Source of the DNA: Laceyella sacchari
GTDB taxonomy: Bacteria; Bacillota; Bacilli; Thermoactinomycetales; Thermoactinomycetaceae
DNA length: 56,890 bases
Assembly (NCBI RefSeq): GCF_004343255.1
Contig: NZ_SMDD01000006.1
Coordinates: 1 to 56,890, forward strand
Direction of reading: 5' to 3'
The notes under the pieces are model-generated. The model did no database searches. It was not told the DNA's origin and saw only the letters and a program-made list of their open reading frames with translations. The position numbers and the translations under genes were made by a program. Positions 9,285 through 16,574 of the stretch are shown here, piece by piece (the first letter of the stretch is position 1; each line of letters opens with the position of its first letter).

Positions 9285-9465
9285 GAGGTAGAGGTCGCGG
9301 TTTTTATGAGTAGTTGATTGGAGACACAGAGAAGTCGGCGAAAATCAATGAAAGGAAAGACCGCCGAAGCTTCATTGTGTTCTCTGATCAGTGAGGCTGG
9401 GGCTGTGCTCGAATAGGGGCAGCACTGTCACATTTGCCTGCCAAGCAAATGTGTTGCGCTATCTT
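9285..9465 (+). ncRNA. Lysine riboswitch (L box) aptamer
   Basis: P1 is GAGGTAG (9285-9291) with CTATCTT (9459-9465). Between them stand the L-box conserved blocks: AGAGGTCGCGG, GAGTAGTTGA, TTGGAGACA, AAGGAAAGACCGCCGAAGC, GAGGCTGGGGCTG, GCACTGTCAC and a GCTATCTTGCGGGG tail. Length of 181 nt fits the family. It precedes an amino-acid permease, and free lysine should reduce downstream expression. Confidence 0.93.
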
Positions 9466-9492
9466 GCGGGGATTTGGTGTGGGTATGGTAAT

Positions 9493-9538
9493 ATGCCGTC
9501 CAAATCAGGTGCATCGTCATTGGGCGGTATTTTTATTA
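9493..9538 (+). terminator. Riboswitch expression-platform terminator
   Basis: ATGCCGTCC (9493-9501) pairs with GGGCGGTAT (9522-9530), a 9-bp stem with two G-T pairs, followed by TTTTATTAT. Its place 28 bases after the lysine aptamer marks it as the regulated terminator. A second element, CACCTC at 9546-9551, can pair with the Shine-Dalgarno GAGGTG at 9571-9576. Confidence 0.72.
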
Positions 9539-9583
9539 TCCTGACCACCTCGCCATACTATAACAGTAGAGAGGTGTTTTTTC

Positions 9584-11029
9584 ATGAGCAGAGGAAAATC
9601 GGGTGGCGATTTGAAACGTGACTTAAAAGCCAGGCATCTGATGATGATTGCCATCGGCGGCTCCATCGGGACAGGTGTCTTTTTGGCCAGCGGCTCCGCG
9701 ATTCAACAAGCAGGTCCTGGAGGGGCGTTGGTCGCATATTTGGCCATTGGTATAATGGTGTACTTTTTGATGACCAGCCTGGGGGAGTTGGCCACCTATA
9801 TGCCAGTCTCCGGCTCCTTTAGCACATATGCCAGCCGTTTTGTCGACCCGGCCTTCGGTTTCGCTTTAGGTTGGAATTATTGGTACAATTGGGCGATCAC
9901 CATTGCAGTGGAATTGTCGGCAGGATCGATTATCATGAAATATTGGTTTCCTGATTCGCCTGCCATCTTATGGAGCGCGTTGTTTCTGGCGCTGATGTTC
10001 GTCTTGAATGCGTTATCGGTCAAAGGATATGGTGAATCGGAGTATTGGTTCTCCTTTATCAAAGTGGCAACAGTGATCATTTTTATTGTAGTCGGGTTGT
10101 TGATGATTGTCGGCATTCTGGGTGGACAAGCCGTCGGCACCAAGAACTGGACGGTGGGAGAAGCACCGTTTAGTGGCGGGATGATGGGGATCATCAGCGT
10201 ATTTATGATTGCCGGTTTTTCATTCCAAGGGACAGAACTGGTCGGCGTGGCCGCGGGGGAGAGTGAGAACCCGAGCAAAAACGTGCCGCGGGCGATTCGG
10301 CAAGTGTTTTGGCGAATCTTGTTGTTCTATGGTTTGGCGATATTGGTGATTGGCACGATTCTTCCGTATACGCATCCGAACTTAGCCGGTGGAGATGTAG
10401 ATGCGATCGCCAAAAGTCCGTTCACACTGGTGTTTGAACGTGCTGGTTTTGCCTTTGCCGCTTCCGTGATGAATGCGGTGATATTGACGTCTGTCTTGTC
10501 CGCTGGCAACTCGGGGATGTACGCTTCCACAAGAATGTTGTGGATGCTGGCTAAAGAAGGGAAGGCGCCAAAGATTTTTGCCAAACTGACGAAAAATGGC
10601 GTGCCGATTTATGCGTTGTTGGCTACGGCGTTGATCGGAGGATTGGCTTTCCTCGCTTCGTTGGTTGGGGAAGGGACGATCTACATTTGGTTGCTGAACG
10701 CGTCCGGCATGACCGGTTTTATCGCATGGCTGGGAATTGCGATTAGCCACTACCGTTTCCGCCGTGCCTATGTGCGTCAAGGAAGAGACTTGGCCGACCT
10801 GCCATACAAAGCCAAGTGGTTCCCGTTTGGGCCGCTGTTTGCTTTTACCCTCTGCTTGATCGTGATTGTGGGACAAAACTACCAAGCATTGTTGGGACAA
10901 ACGATTGACTGGTATGGGCTGTTGGTTTCATATATCGGTATTCCTGTGTTCTTGGCCTTTTATCTCGGTTATAAATGGACGAAGAAAACCAAGCTCATCC
11001 CATTGGATAAATGCGAGTTGGATGATTGA
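9584..11029 (+). CDS. lysP: Lysine permease, APC family
   Basis: Amino-acid/proton symporter of the APC superfamily (481 residues, about 12 membrane helices). The first helix has the amino-acid permease signature IAIGGSIGTGVFLASGSAI, and GAGESENPSKNVPRA-like residues (GESENPSKNVPRAIRQVFWR) follow helix 6, as in LysP and related permeases. The upstream lysine riboswitch is the main reason for assigning lysine as substrate. Translation starts at ATG 9584 after GAGGTG, which can be masked by CACCTC upstream. Other APC members such as arginine or aromatic permeases would fit the protein alone. It is monocistronic. Confidence 0.9.
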   Translation: MSRGKSGGDLKRDLKARHLMMIAIGGSIGTGVFLASGSAIQQAGPGGALVAYLAIGIMVYFLMTSLGELATYMPVSGSFSTYASRFVDPAFGFALGWNYWYNWAITIAVELSAGSIIMKYWFPDSPAILWSALFLALMFVLNALSVKGYGESEYWFSFIKVATVIIFIVVGLLMIVGILGGQAVGTKNWTVGEAPFSGGMMGIISVFMIAGFSFQGTELVGVAAGESENPSKNVPRAIRQVFWRILLFYGLAILVIGTILPYTHPNLAGGDVDAIAKSPFTLVFERAGFAFAASVMNAVILTSVLSAGNSGMYASTRMLWMLAKEGKAPKIFAKLTKNGVPIYALLATALIGGLAFLASLVGEGTIYIWLLNASGMTGFIAWLGIAISHYRFRRAYVRQGRDLADLPYKAKWFPFGPLFAFTLCLIVIVGQNYQALLGQTIDWYGLLVSYIGIPVFLAFYLGYKWTKKTKLIPLDKCELDD

Positions 11030-11061
11030 TTAGACAAGCTGCACACGACAAGATAATAATA

Positions 11062-11102
11062 ACAACCCCGGTGCGAACGAAGTGTTCCGCTGGGGTTTTT
11101 TT
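11062..11102 (+). terminator. Terminator of lysP
   Basis: AACCCCGGTGCGAAC pairs imperfectly with GTTCCGCTGGGGTT and is followed by TTTTTTT. Confidence 0.85.
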
Positions 11103-11168
11103 GTAAGCGGACTAGATGGCAATGGAGAGCGACGCAAGAAGGACGTCTGCCCTGTTTGTAGCGGCAAA

Positions 11169-11206
11169 TAAAAAGCTTCATGACCAAATAGCCATGAAGC
11201 TTTTGC
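11169..11206 (-). terminator. Terminator of the 11.2-11.7 kb membrane protein gene
   Basis: Perfect AAAAGCTTCATG / CATGAAGCTTTT stem. On the minus strand it is followed by TTTTTATTT, just after the stop of the small membrane protein gene. Confidence 0.85.
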
Positions 11207-11210
11207 TTGT

Positions 11211-11666
11211 TTATGCCAATTTGACGGTGGCGAAGAAGATCAGTACCGCCATCAGCAATAGTGATATATAAAGCAACATGATGTATCGCTTGATGATAGA
11301 CTGCGCTTTTGCACTCTCGATGCCGCTGGTTTGCACTTGATTCAGCGCCTTGCGGCCGTAAATGACGACAAACAAGATGAACAAAAGGATAACCATGCTG
11401 CCGAGACGCTCTTTGACGATCAGCCACAGCGGCATCTCACCGTCCACTTGCATCATCATGTATATACCCGTGATCAGGGCCAACACCGCAAGGGGCATAA
11501 ACATGCCCATATTCCAGCGTTGGGCGCGATTTAATGCGCGCGACATGGTGTCGAGATTGTTGGAGCGTGTCGCGTCGCGCAGTACCATGGCCATCATGCT
11601 GATGCCGCCAAACCAAGTGGCGACGAACAGCACATGCAAAAATTTAACAACTAATCCTGTAGTCAT
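11211..11666 (-). CDS. Four-helix integral membrane protein, CopD-like or DUF2269-like
   Basis: A 151-residue membrane protein with four hydrophobic helices. The N-terminal LVVKFLHVLFVATWFGGISMMA, with its conserved H in the first helix and FGG turn, resembles CopD-type and DUF2269 proteins, whose helices often carry heme or metal ligands. Function is not established. ATG 11666 is favoured because AAGGAG lies 11 bases upstream, while the GTG at 11678 overlaps that site. It is transcribed together with or next to the heme-degrading monooxygenase gene on the same strand, so a heme or redox role is possible but only inferred. Confidence 0.6.
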   Translation of the reverse strand: MTTGLVVKFLHVLFVATWFGGISMMAMVLRDATRSNNLDTMSRALNRAQRWNMGMFMPLAVLALITGIYMMMQVDGEMPLWLIVKERLGSMVILLFILFVVIYGRKALNQVQTSGIESAKAQSIIKRYIMLLYISLLLMAVLIFFATVKLA

Positions 11667-11718
11667 GAAGAAAGTCACTCCTTGTAAATCATTGGGTATT
11701 GAATGAGCGCAGGTAAGG

Positions 11719-12006
11719 TTATGTCATCCTTACATAATAGCTACTCAAATCAGGCCCGTCGGCATCACCGGTACGCCCGCCGTGAGCGCGCTTAAAGTGA
11801 TCGCTTTCCACCCATGCACGAAAATCTTCTTTTGATTTGAAAACGGTTTCCACAAGGATATGGGAACCATCTTCCGCCTCCAACAAACGAAATGAGACAA
11901 AACCGGGAACTCTGCTCATCGATTCGGTTGCGTTGCTGAAACGTTCCCGCAACATCGCCAGATGATCGGGGGATGTGATGTTGATGCGGTTATTCACCTG
12001 ATACAT
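11719..12006 (-). CDS. Heme-degrading monooxygenase, IsdG/HmoA type
   Basis: A 95-residue antibiotic-biosynthesis-monooxygenase-fold protein. The IsdG-family catalytic triad can be matched: N6 near the N-terminus, W65 in FRAWVESDHF and H75 in KRAHG, with the same 10-residue W-to-H spacing known in IsdG. Such enzymes open heme in the cytoplasm and release iron. GAGGAGGCTTC lies upstream of the ATG. It is followed on the same strand 52 bases later by the four-helix membrane protein. No iron-box could be recognised upstream. Confidence 0.82.
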   Translation of the reverse strand: MYQVNNRINITSPDHLAMLRERFSNATESMSRVPGFVSFRLLEAEDGSHILVETVFKSKEDFRAWVESDHFKRAHGGRTGDADGPDLSSYYVRMT

Positions 12007-12193
12007 AGAGAAGCCTCCTCATCAAACTATATTCTTTATCTACTATACCATTAATTTACCGATTGGAAGATAGTAAAAAAACGGATTTCAACTTCACAGA
12101 GCGGTTGGTGATCCCTTTTTCGTTGTGTTATGCTCTTTTTGATAATCAGCGGGCTATTTTTTGTGGGCTTGCTCTATTTGAGAGGTGAAGCAA

Positions 12194-12577
12194 GTGATTT
12201 GGGGGATTGGAACCGATATCGTCGAGTTGGAACGCATTAAGCGACTGGGTTGTGAACGACTGGCCAGTCGGATCTTGACTGCGGAGGAATGGGTGAGAAT
12301 GCCTGAACAGCCTCGTCGTTGTCTGGAATACGTTGCGGGGCGGTTTGCCGCCAAAGAAGCGATTTCCAAAGCATTGGGAACAGGGATCGGCCGTGCTTGT
12401 TCGTTTCAGGATATTGACGTGTTGAATGATGGACAAGGGAAGCCATGTGTTATTTTAGCGGAGGCGGTGGTTCAGCGTTTATTCCCGGAAGGGGCAGCCA
12501 CTGTGCATTTATCTATTTCGCACAGTGCACATTACGCGTTAGCAATGGCTGTGGTCGAGCGGGTGGATAAAGCATAA
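12194..12577 (+). CDS. acpS: Holo-acyl-carrier-protein synthase
   Basis: Transfers the 4-phosphopantetheine arm of CoA to apo-ACP for fatty-acid synthesis. The N-terminal IGTDIVELERI carries the magnesium-binding aspartate and FAAKEAISKALGTGIG the conserved glutamate and lysine; SISHSAHYALAMAVVE closes the fold. I set the start at GTG 12194 (127 residues) because AGAGGTG ends six bases before it; the in-frame GTG at 12185 lies inside that Shine-Dalgarno. It begins the acpS-ydcC-alr-ndoAI-ndoA order known from B. subtilis. Confidence 0.93.
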   Translation: MIWGIGTDIVELERIKRLGCERLASRILTAEEWVRMPEQPRRCLEYVAGRFAAKEAISKALGTGIGRACSFQDIDVLNDGQGKPCVILAEAVVQRLFPEGAATVHLSISHSAHYALAMAVVERVDKA

Positions 12578-12732
12578 CTGCCCTTAGGGGGACATACATA
12601 TATAACGCGGTTAGGAGGGACAAACAGCCGCGGGAGAATGTTACCGAGAGGGCGGGAATGCTGTCTTCACTTTGTCGATCCAGATATAAGTTGCAATGTG
12701 TAGCTTCTTCCAGAAAAACGATCCCCTGCTAA

Positions 12733-12781
12733 CCGACACATTTCCCGGGAAATTGACGAAAGGGAGGATCTTATGTGTCGG
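12733..12781 (+). repeat. Inverted repeat spanning the ydcC-like start codon
   Basis: CCGACACAT (12733-12741) and ATGTGTCGG (12773-12781) are perfect 9-bp inverted copies separated by 31 bases. The right arm contains the start codon and the loop contains the GGGAGG ribosome binding site, with CCCGGG in the middle. Confidence 0.6.
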
Positions 12782-13801
12782 AAAGTCTGGCTCAGTCTGA
12801 TAGTCATTGCATTGGCATTGAGTATGGCCGGATGCGGCGTCAAAGACGCTAAGGAAGTCGTGAGCGACTTATCCAAGCGTTCGGAAGAGATGGAGTCTTA
12901 TGTTAGCCACGGGAAAATGACGATCCGCTCTGGCAAAGAACCGCAAGTGTACGATATAGAGGTGTGGTACAAAAAACCGCATTTTTTCCGCGTGGCGATC
13001 AAAAACATGAAAAAAGGGATTACCCAGATCTTGTTGCGCAATGAAGAAGGGGTGTATGTGCTGACACCGCACCTCAAAAAGAGTTTCCGGTTCCAAAGTG
13101 ACTGGCCTTATTCAGGTGGGCAAGTTTATCTTTACCAAACAGTCATTCAAAGCATTATCGATGACAATGAGCGCACTTTTCGCGCCGGAAAAAAACAATA
13201 CCAATTTGAAGTGGTTGCCAAATATCCTTTTAACCAACATGCAAACAAGCAGCGGATCTGGTTGGATCACAAGTTGAACCCCCACAAAGTGGCGGTGTTG
13301 AGCGAATCGAACGAAGAGTTGATCAAGGTGGAGTTTGACCGGTTTAAAGAAGGCGCATCCTTTGACAAAGACGCGTTTGACATGAAACGCAACTTGGAGG
13401 AATTACCTCAGGATTCCAAAACTTCGCTGGAGGCGATGGCTAAACCCTCTGCCAAACAAAAAGAGATCGAAGCCGTACTACCTGAATACATTCCCCAGGG
13501 AACTCGCCTGCAAAGCGAGCGAACCATTCAAACACCGCAAGGGCCGGTAGTGGTGATGCGTTTCAAAGGCGACAAATCATTCACGCTGACTGAGCGGCAT
13601 CCACAAGCATTGGAAGCAGGATTACCTCTGATGGGCAAACCGGTCGAATTGGCGGAGACCGTGGGCGTGTTATTGGAGATGGGAGAACGGAAGCGGCTCA
13701 CATGGACGGAAGGCGGCGTCGATTATGAATTAATTGGCAATCTGTCTGTGGATGAGCTCGTGCAAATCGCAAACTCTACGTACAATCAGTCATCCAAATA
13801 A
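12773..13801 (+). CDS. LolA-like sporulation lipoprotein (YdcC type)
   Basis: Secreted lipoprotein (342 residues) with a short charged N-terminus, a hydrophobic stretch and the lipobox LSMAGC, where C21 would be acylated. The rest matches the LolA/LppX-like outer-membrane lipoprotein carrier fold, with alternating strands such as GKMTIRSG and YDIEVWYKKPHFFRV, followed by a C-terminal DUF4367-like half. In B. subtilis the gene at this position, ydcC, is sporulation-associated. GGGAGG stands five bases from ATG. Start lies inside an inverted repeat that may modulate translation. Confidence 0.85.
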   Translation: MCRKVWLSLIVIALALSMAGCGVKDAKEVVSDLSKRSEEMESYVSHGKMTIRSGKEPQVYDIEVWYKKPHFFRVAIKNMKKGITQILLRNEEGVYVLTPHLKKSFRFQSDWPYSGGQVYLYQTVIQSIIDDNERTFRAGKKQYQFEVVAKYPFNQHANKQRIWLDHKLNPHKVAVLSESNEELIKVEFDRFKEGASFDKDAFDMKRNLEELPQDSKTSLEAMAKPSAKQKEIEAVLPEYIPQGTRLQSERTIQTPQGPVVVMRFKGDKSFTLTERHPQALEAGLPLMGKPVELAETVGVLLEMGERKRLTWTEGGVDYELIGNLSVDELVQIANSTYNQSSK

Positions 13802-13806
13802 TGAAA

Positions 13807-13843
13807 CAAATGGACTGCCGCCTGGAGGTCGTCCATTTTTTTG
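13807..13843 (+). terminator. Terminator after the lipoprotein gene
   Basis: AAATGGAC pairs with GTCCATTT around a 15-base loop and is followed by TTTT. Confidence 0.82.
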
Positions 13844-13865
13844 TCCGTATATCTGCCGAATCTCT

Positions 13866-13873
13866 GGTATAAT
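13866..13873 (+). promoter_or_regulatory. Extended -10 promoter before the 13.9 kb membrane gene
   Basis: TATAAT at 13868-13873 with a near extended -10 context (GG before it). No good -35 hexamer at standard spacing. It would drive the small membrane protein and alr. Confidence 0.45.
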
Positions 13874-13919
13874 ACAGATTAGTTGTGGAAATGACTTGCT
13901 AAAAGGATGAGGTTAAAGG

Positions 13920-14348
13920 ATGGCGAAACAGGCACTGATCGTGGAGAAATCCAAGTACCCAACGTTGCTGTACAGGAAAAACGGCGTGCTCAAATTGCTG
14001 GAGTCGGGATTTTTTGCAATCGGCTTGTTGCTCGTGTTAAGCGTTTTTCCGTTTCGGAGTCCGGGGTTTGTTGTGGGGATGGTTCTTTCGGCGGTGTTTG
14101 CGATGCTCATCGTGCCCATTTTGTACTTGATATGGGCGAAACCAAGCTATGAACTGTACCAAGACCGTTTGCTGGCCAAAGTGGGAACCAAAGAGGAAAC
14201 TATTTGGCTCCATGAGATAGAAAAAGAGTATGATTTGCCGTATATAATCAGAGTCAAAGGGAAACGATTTCCTTTGTTGGTCAGTGATGCCTTTTTAAAA
14301 GAACTCAATGTCCAGTTGGAAGTGGTGCGACGTGGTTGGAAAAGGTGA
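13920..14348 (+). CDS. Unknown two-helix membrane protein
   Basis: 142 residues, not recognised. Residues ~27-45 and ~50-74 form two hydrophobic segments separated by a short FRSPG turn, and the C-terminal ~65 residues (starting YELYQDRLLAKVGTKEETIW) look like a small PH-like cytosolic domain of strands. AAGGATGAGG lies upstream of the ATG. The stop is only four bases before alr, so the two are likely one operon. B. subtilis has no gene of this kind between ydcC and alr as far as I recall. Function unknown. Confidence 0.78.
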   Translation: MAKQALIVEKSKYPTLLYRKNGVLKLLESGFFAIGLLLVLSVFPFRSPGFVVGMVLSAVFAMLIVPILYLIWAKPSYELYQDRLLAKVGTKEETIWLHEIEKEYDLPYIIRVKGKRFPLLVSDAFLKELNVQLEVVRRGWKR

Positions 14349-14352
14349 TAGG

Positions 14353-15561
14353 ATGATTCATGGTCGGGATACATGGATTGAAGTGGATCTTGATGCCATC
14401 ATGCACAATATTAAAGAGTTTCGGCGCTACCTGCCACAGCGCACCCGAGTGATGGCCGTTGTTAAAGCCGATGGTTATGGCCATGGTGCTGTCCCGGTTG
14501 CTCGTGCGGCGCTGGAAGCGGGTGCGAGCCATTTGGCGGTTGCGTTTGTCGATGAAGGAGTGGAACTTCGTCAGGCAGGCATTGACGCCCCGATTTTGGT
14601 GTTGGGATACACGCCCCCACATGCCGTCGGCTACGCCTTGCGAAATGGGTTGACGCTAACTGTTTACCGCTCCGAAATATTAGAAGCGGTGGAACAGGAA
14701 GCGGTTCGCTTGGGAGTGACGGCGCGGGTGCATGTCAAAGTGGATACCGGAATGGGCCGGTTGGGAGTGTTGCCTGAGGAAGTTTCCCCCCTTCTGGCGC
14801 AAGTGAAGGGCCTTGACCATGTGGAAGTGGAAGGCATCTTCACCCACTATGCCACGGCAGATGAAGAAGAGGATGATTATGCACGTTTTCAATTGCAGCG
14901 CTTCACCGATGTCGTCAACCAAGTGCGGAAGCGGTACAACATTCCGCTGGTGCACATCGCCAACAGCGCAGGTGCGATCCAATTGCCTGAGGGCGCATTT
15001 GATATGGTACGGATCGGCATCAGCATGTATGGCTTTTATCCGTCCGCGGAGGTGAAGCGGGATACGGTAAATTTGCGGCAGGCGCTGTCGCTCAAATGCC
15101 GTGTCGCCCATGTGAAAAAACCACCGCGGGGCACGGGCGTGAGCTATGGAAAAACGTACACCGTTTCGGGTCAAGAATGGATTGCTGTTTTGCCCGTTGG
15201 TTATGCGGATGGCATCAACCGCCATCTTTCCAATGCGGGTCACGTGCTGGTAAAGGGAAAGCGTGTGCCAATCGTCGGTAGAATTTGCATGGACCAGTTG
15301 ATGATCCAGGTGACAGACGTGATGCCTGTACAAGTGGGAGATGAAGTGGTCATCTACGGCCAACAAGGCGGGGAGCGAATTACCGTGGATGAAGTGGCGA
15401 GTTTTTTGAAGACGATCTCATATGAAGTGGTTTGTGCCTTGAGCCATCGATTGCCCCGTTTTTATATAAAAAACGGAGAGATTGTTGACTTTATAAACCG
15501 TTTGCAATACAATCCACCAAGACAGTGGGACAATCAACTGGACAAGGATGAACAATTTTAG
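14353..15561 (+). CDS. alr: Alanine racemase
   Basis: PLP enzyme (402 residues) that interconverts L- and D-alanine for peptidoglycan. The PLP lysine is K38 in VVKADGYGHGA, and the catalytic tyrosine is in GVSYGKTY near residue 265; GRICMDQ is the usual substrate-side motif. ATG 14353 is preferred to the upstream in-frame ATG at 14308, because the protein then begins MIHGRDTWIEVDLDAI as in other racemases and follows AAAAGGTGATAGG. It continues the acpS-ydcC-alr-ndoA synteny. Confidence 0.97.
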   Translation: MIHGRDTWIEVDLDAIMHNIKEFRRYLPQRTRVMAVVKADGYGHGAVPVARAALEAGASHLAVAFVDEGVELRQAGIDAPILVLGYTPPHAVGYALRNGLTLTVYRSEILEAVEQEAVRLGVTARVHVKVDTGMGRLGVLPEEVSPLLAQVKGLDHVEVEGIFTHYATADEEEDDYARFQLQRFTDVVNQVRKRYNIPLVHIANSAGAIQLPEGAFDMVRIGISMYGFYPSAEVKRDTVNLRQALSLKCRVAHVKKPPRGTGVSYGKTYTVSGQEWIAVLPVGYADGINRHLSNAGHVLVKGKRVPIVGRICMDQLMIQVTDVMPVQVGDEVVIYGQQGGERITVDEVASFLKTISYEVVCALSHRLPRFYIKNGEIVDFINRLQYNPPRQWDNQLDKDEQF

Positions 15562-15669
15562 TATTACAATTGAAAGGGAAGGAATTTAAACGGACGGCAC
15601 GAATACATTTAACTATGCCTGTTGAATCCTTCTCTATCGCGCTTATATAGCTTATAAATAAGTATATTT

Positions 15670-15698
15670 TTGCAACATCCACGACATAATGGTAGTAT
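15670..15698 (+). promoter_or_regulatory. Promoter of the EndoAI/EndoA operon
   Basis: TTGCAA at 15670-15675 and TAGTAT at 15693-15698 with a 17-bp spacer, about 45 bases before the antitoxin start. The 180-base region between alr and the antitoxin shows no other gene. Confidence 0.65.
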
Positions 15699-15743
15699 TG
15701 ATGGGAAATGCTTACGGTGATGATTGGTTGGGGGTGCTTCATT

Positions 15744-16016
15744 TTGTCCGGAACAAAGAGAATTATGATCAGCCTGCCAACAAATTTGCTTCAAGAAGTA
15801 GATGGTATGGTGGCGAGGGATAATTCCAATCGCAGCGAATTTATTCGTCAGGCGATGAAAATGTATCTCCAAGAGCGGAAAAAACGTCTCATCCGCGAAA
15901 TGATGCAAAGAGGCTATATGGAAATGGCTCGCATCAATCTCAACATCGCTTCTGAAGCATTTGTAGCGGAAGAAGAGGCTGAAGATACTTTGGATCGATT
16001 AGTTAGCGGGGTGTAA
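15744..16016 (+). CDS. ndoAI: Antitoxin EndoAI (MazE-like, ribbon-helix-helix)
   Basis: Antitoxin that neutralises the neighbouring EndoA RNase and represses the operon. The N-terminal [16 protein letters not shown] is a ribbon-helix-helix strand and helix, followed by a basic helix and the C-terminal [14 protein letters not shown] tail that blocks the toxin; [14 protein letters not shown]-like text ([18 protein letters not shown]) is nearly the B. subtilis sequence. I propose TTG 15744 (90 residues) after GGGGGTG; ATG 15708 and ATG 15720 would add residues not seen in the family. It ends six bases before the toxin. Confidence 0.92.
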   Translation: MSGTKRIMISLPTNLLQEVDGMVARDNSNRSEFIRQAMKMYLQERKKRLIREMMQRGYMEMARINLNIASEAFVAEEEAEDTLDRLVSGV

Positions 16017-16021
16017 TTGAT

Positions 16022-16372
16022 TTGATTGTCAAGCGTGGCGATGTCTATTTCGCAGATCTTTCCCCTGTGGTCGGATCCGAACAGGGTGGGGTTCGACCTG
16101 TCTTAGTGATACAAAATGATATTGGGAACCGATTTAGCCCCACCGTTATCGTCGCCGCGATTACAGCCCAAATCCAAAAAGCCAAGTTACCTACGCATGT
16201 AGAAATCGATGCCAAAGCGTACGGATTTGATCGTGACTCGGTCATTTTGCTCGAACAAATTCGGACCATCGATAAACAGAGATTGACAGATAAAATCACC
16301 CATCTTGATGATGAGATGATGAGCCGAGTCAATGAAGCGTTGATGATTAGCTTGGGAATGATTGATTTTTAA
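16022..16372 (+). CDS. ndoA: mRNA interferase EndoA (MazF family)
   Basis: Sequence-specific, ribosome-independent endoribonuclease (116 residues), toxin of the EndoAI/EndoA pair, known in Bacillus to cut UACAU sites. The sequence is almost the B. subtilis protein: [20 protein letters not shown] start, [12 protein letters not shown] with the catalytic arginine, VVAAITAQ-type strand ([11 protein letters not shown]) with the catalytic threonine. It begins with TTG 16022 after a GCGGGGTG site that overlaps the antitoxin stop region. A terminator follows, separating it from rsbU. Confidence 0.96.
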   Translation: MIVKRGDVYFADLSPVVGSEQGGVRPVLVIQNDIGNRFSPTVIVAAITAQIQKAKLPTHVEIDAKAYGFDRDSVILLEQIRTIDKQRLTDKITHLDDEMMSRVNEALMISLGMIDF

Positions 16373-16378
16373 TGGAGA

Positions 16379-16413
16379 TTGAGAATGGTGAATGGGCCAT
16401 TCTCTTTTTTTGT
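16379..16413 (+). terminator. Terminator after ndoA
   Basis: GAGAATGG with CCATTCTC (8 bp) around a short loop, followed by TTTTTTT. Confidence 0.85.
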
Positions 16414-16475
16414 TGAACTTGTTTAATTCTGTTCCCTTCTGTGATATTTTAAATTTAAAATGTAAAATGAGGATG

Positions 16476-16504
16476 GCCTTTCTATGCCTTCCTCATAGAA
16501 AGGC
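16476..16504 (+). repeat. Perfect inverted repeat in the rsbU leader
   Basis: GCCTTTCTATG (16476-16486) and CATAGAAAGGC (16494-16504), an 11-bp perfect stem with a 7-base loop, no T-run after it. It lies 8 bases after a TAAAAT that could be a -10 box, 71 bases before the rsbU start. Confidence 0.75.
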
Positions 16505-16574
16505 GATATGTTGCCGTATTGCTTTCGAATATTGGAGCAATTTAAGCGCAGGCTCCAGCAAGGAGAACTAACAC

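Noticed and set aside
9391-9621. A 76-codon frame over the lysine riboswitch
   Set aside because: It runs through conserved riboswitch segments and overlaps the lysP start.
16415-16470. Possible sigma-B type promoter in front of rsbU
   Set aside because: GTTTAA is present, but no GGGTAT-type -10 occurs at 12-16 bases, so autoregulation cannot be claimed.
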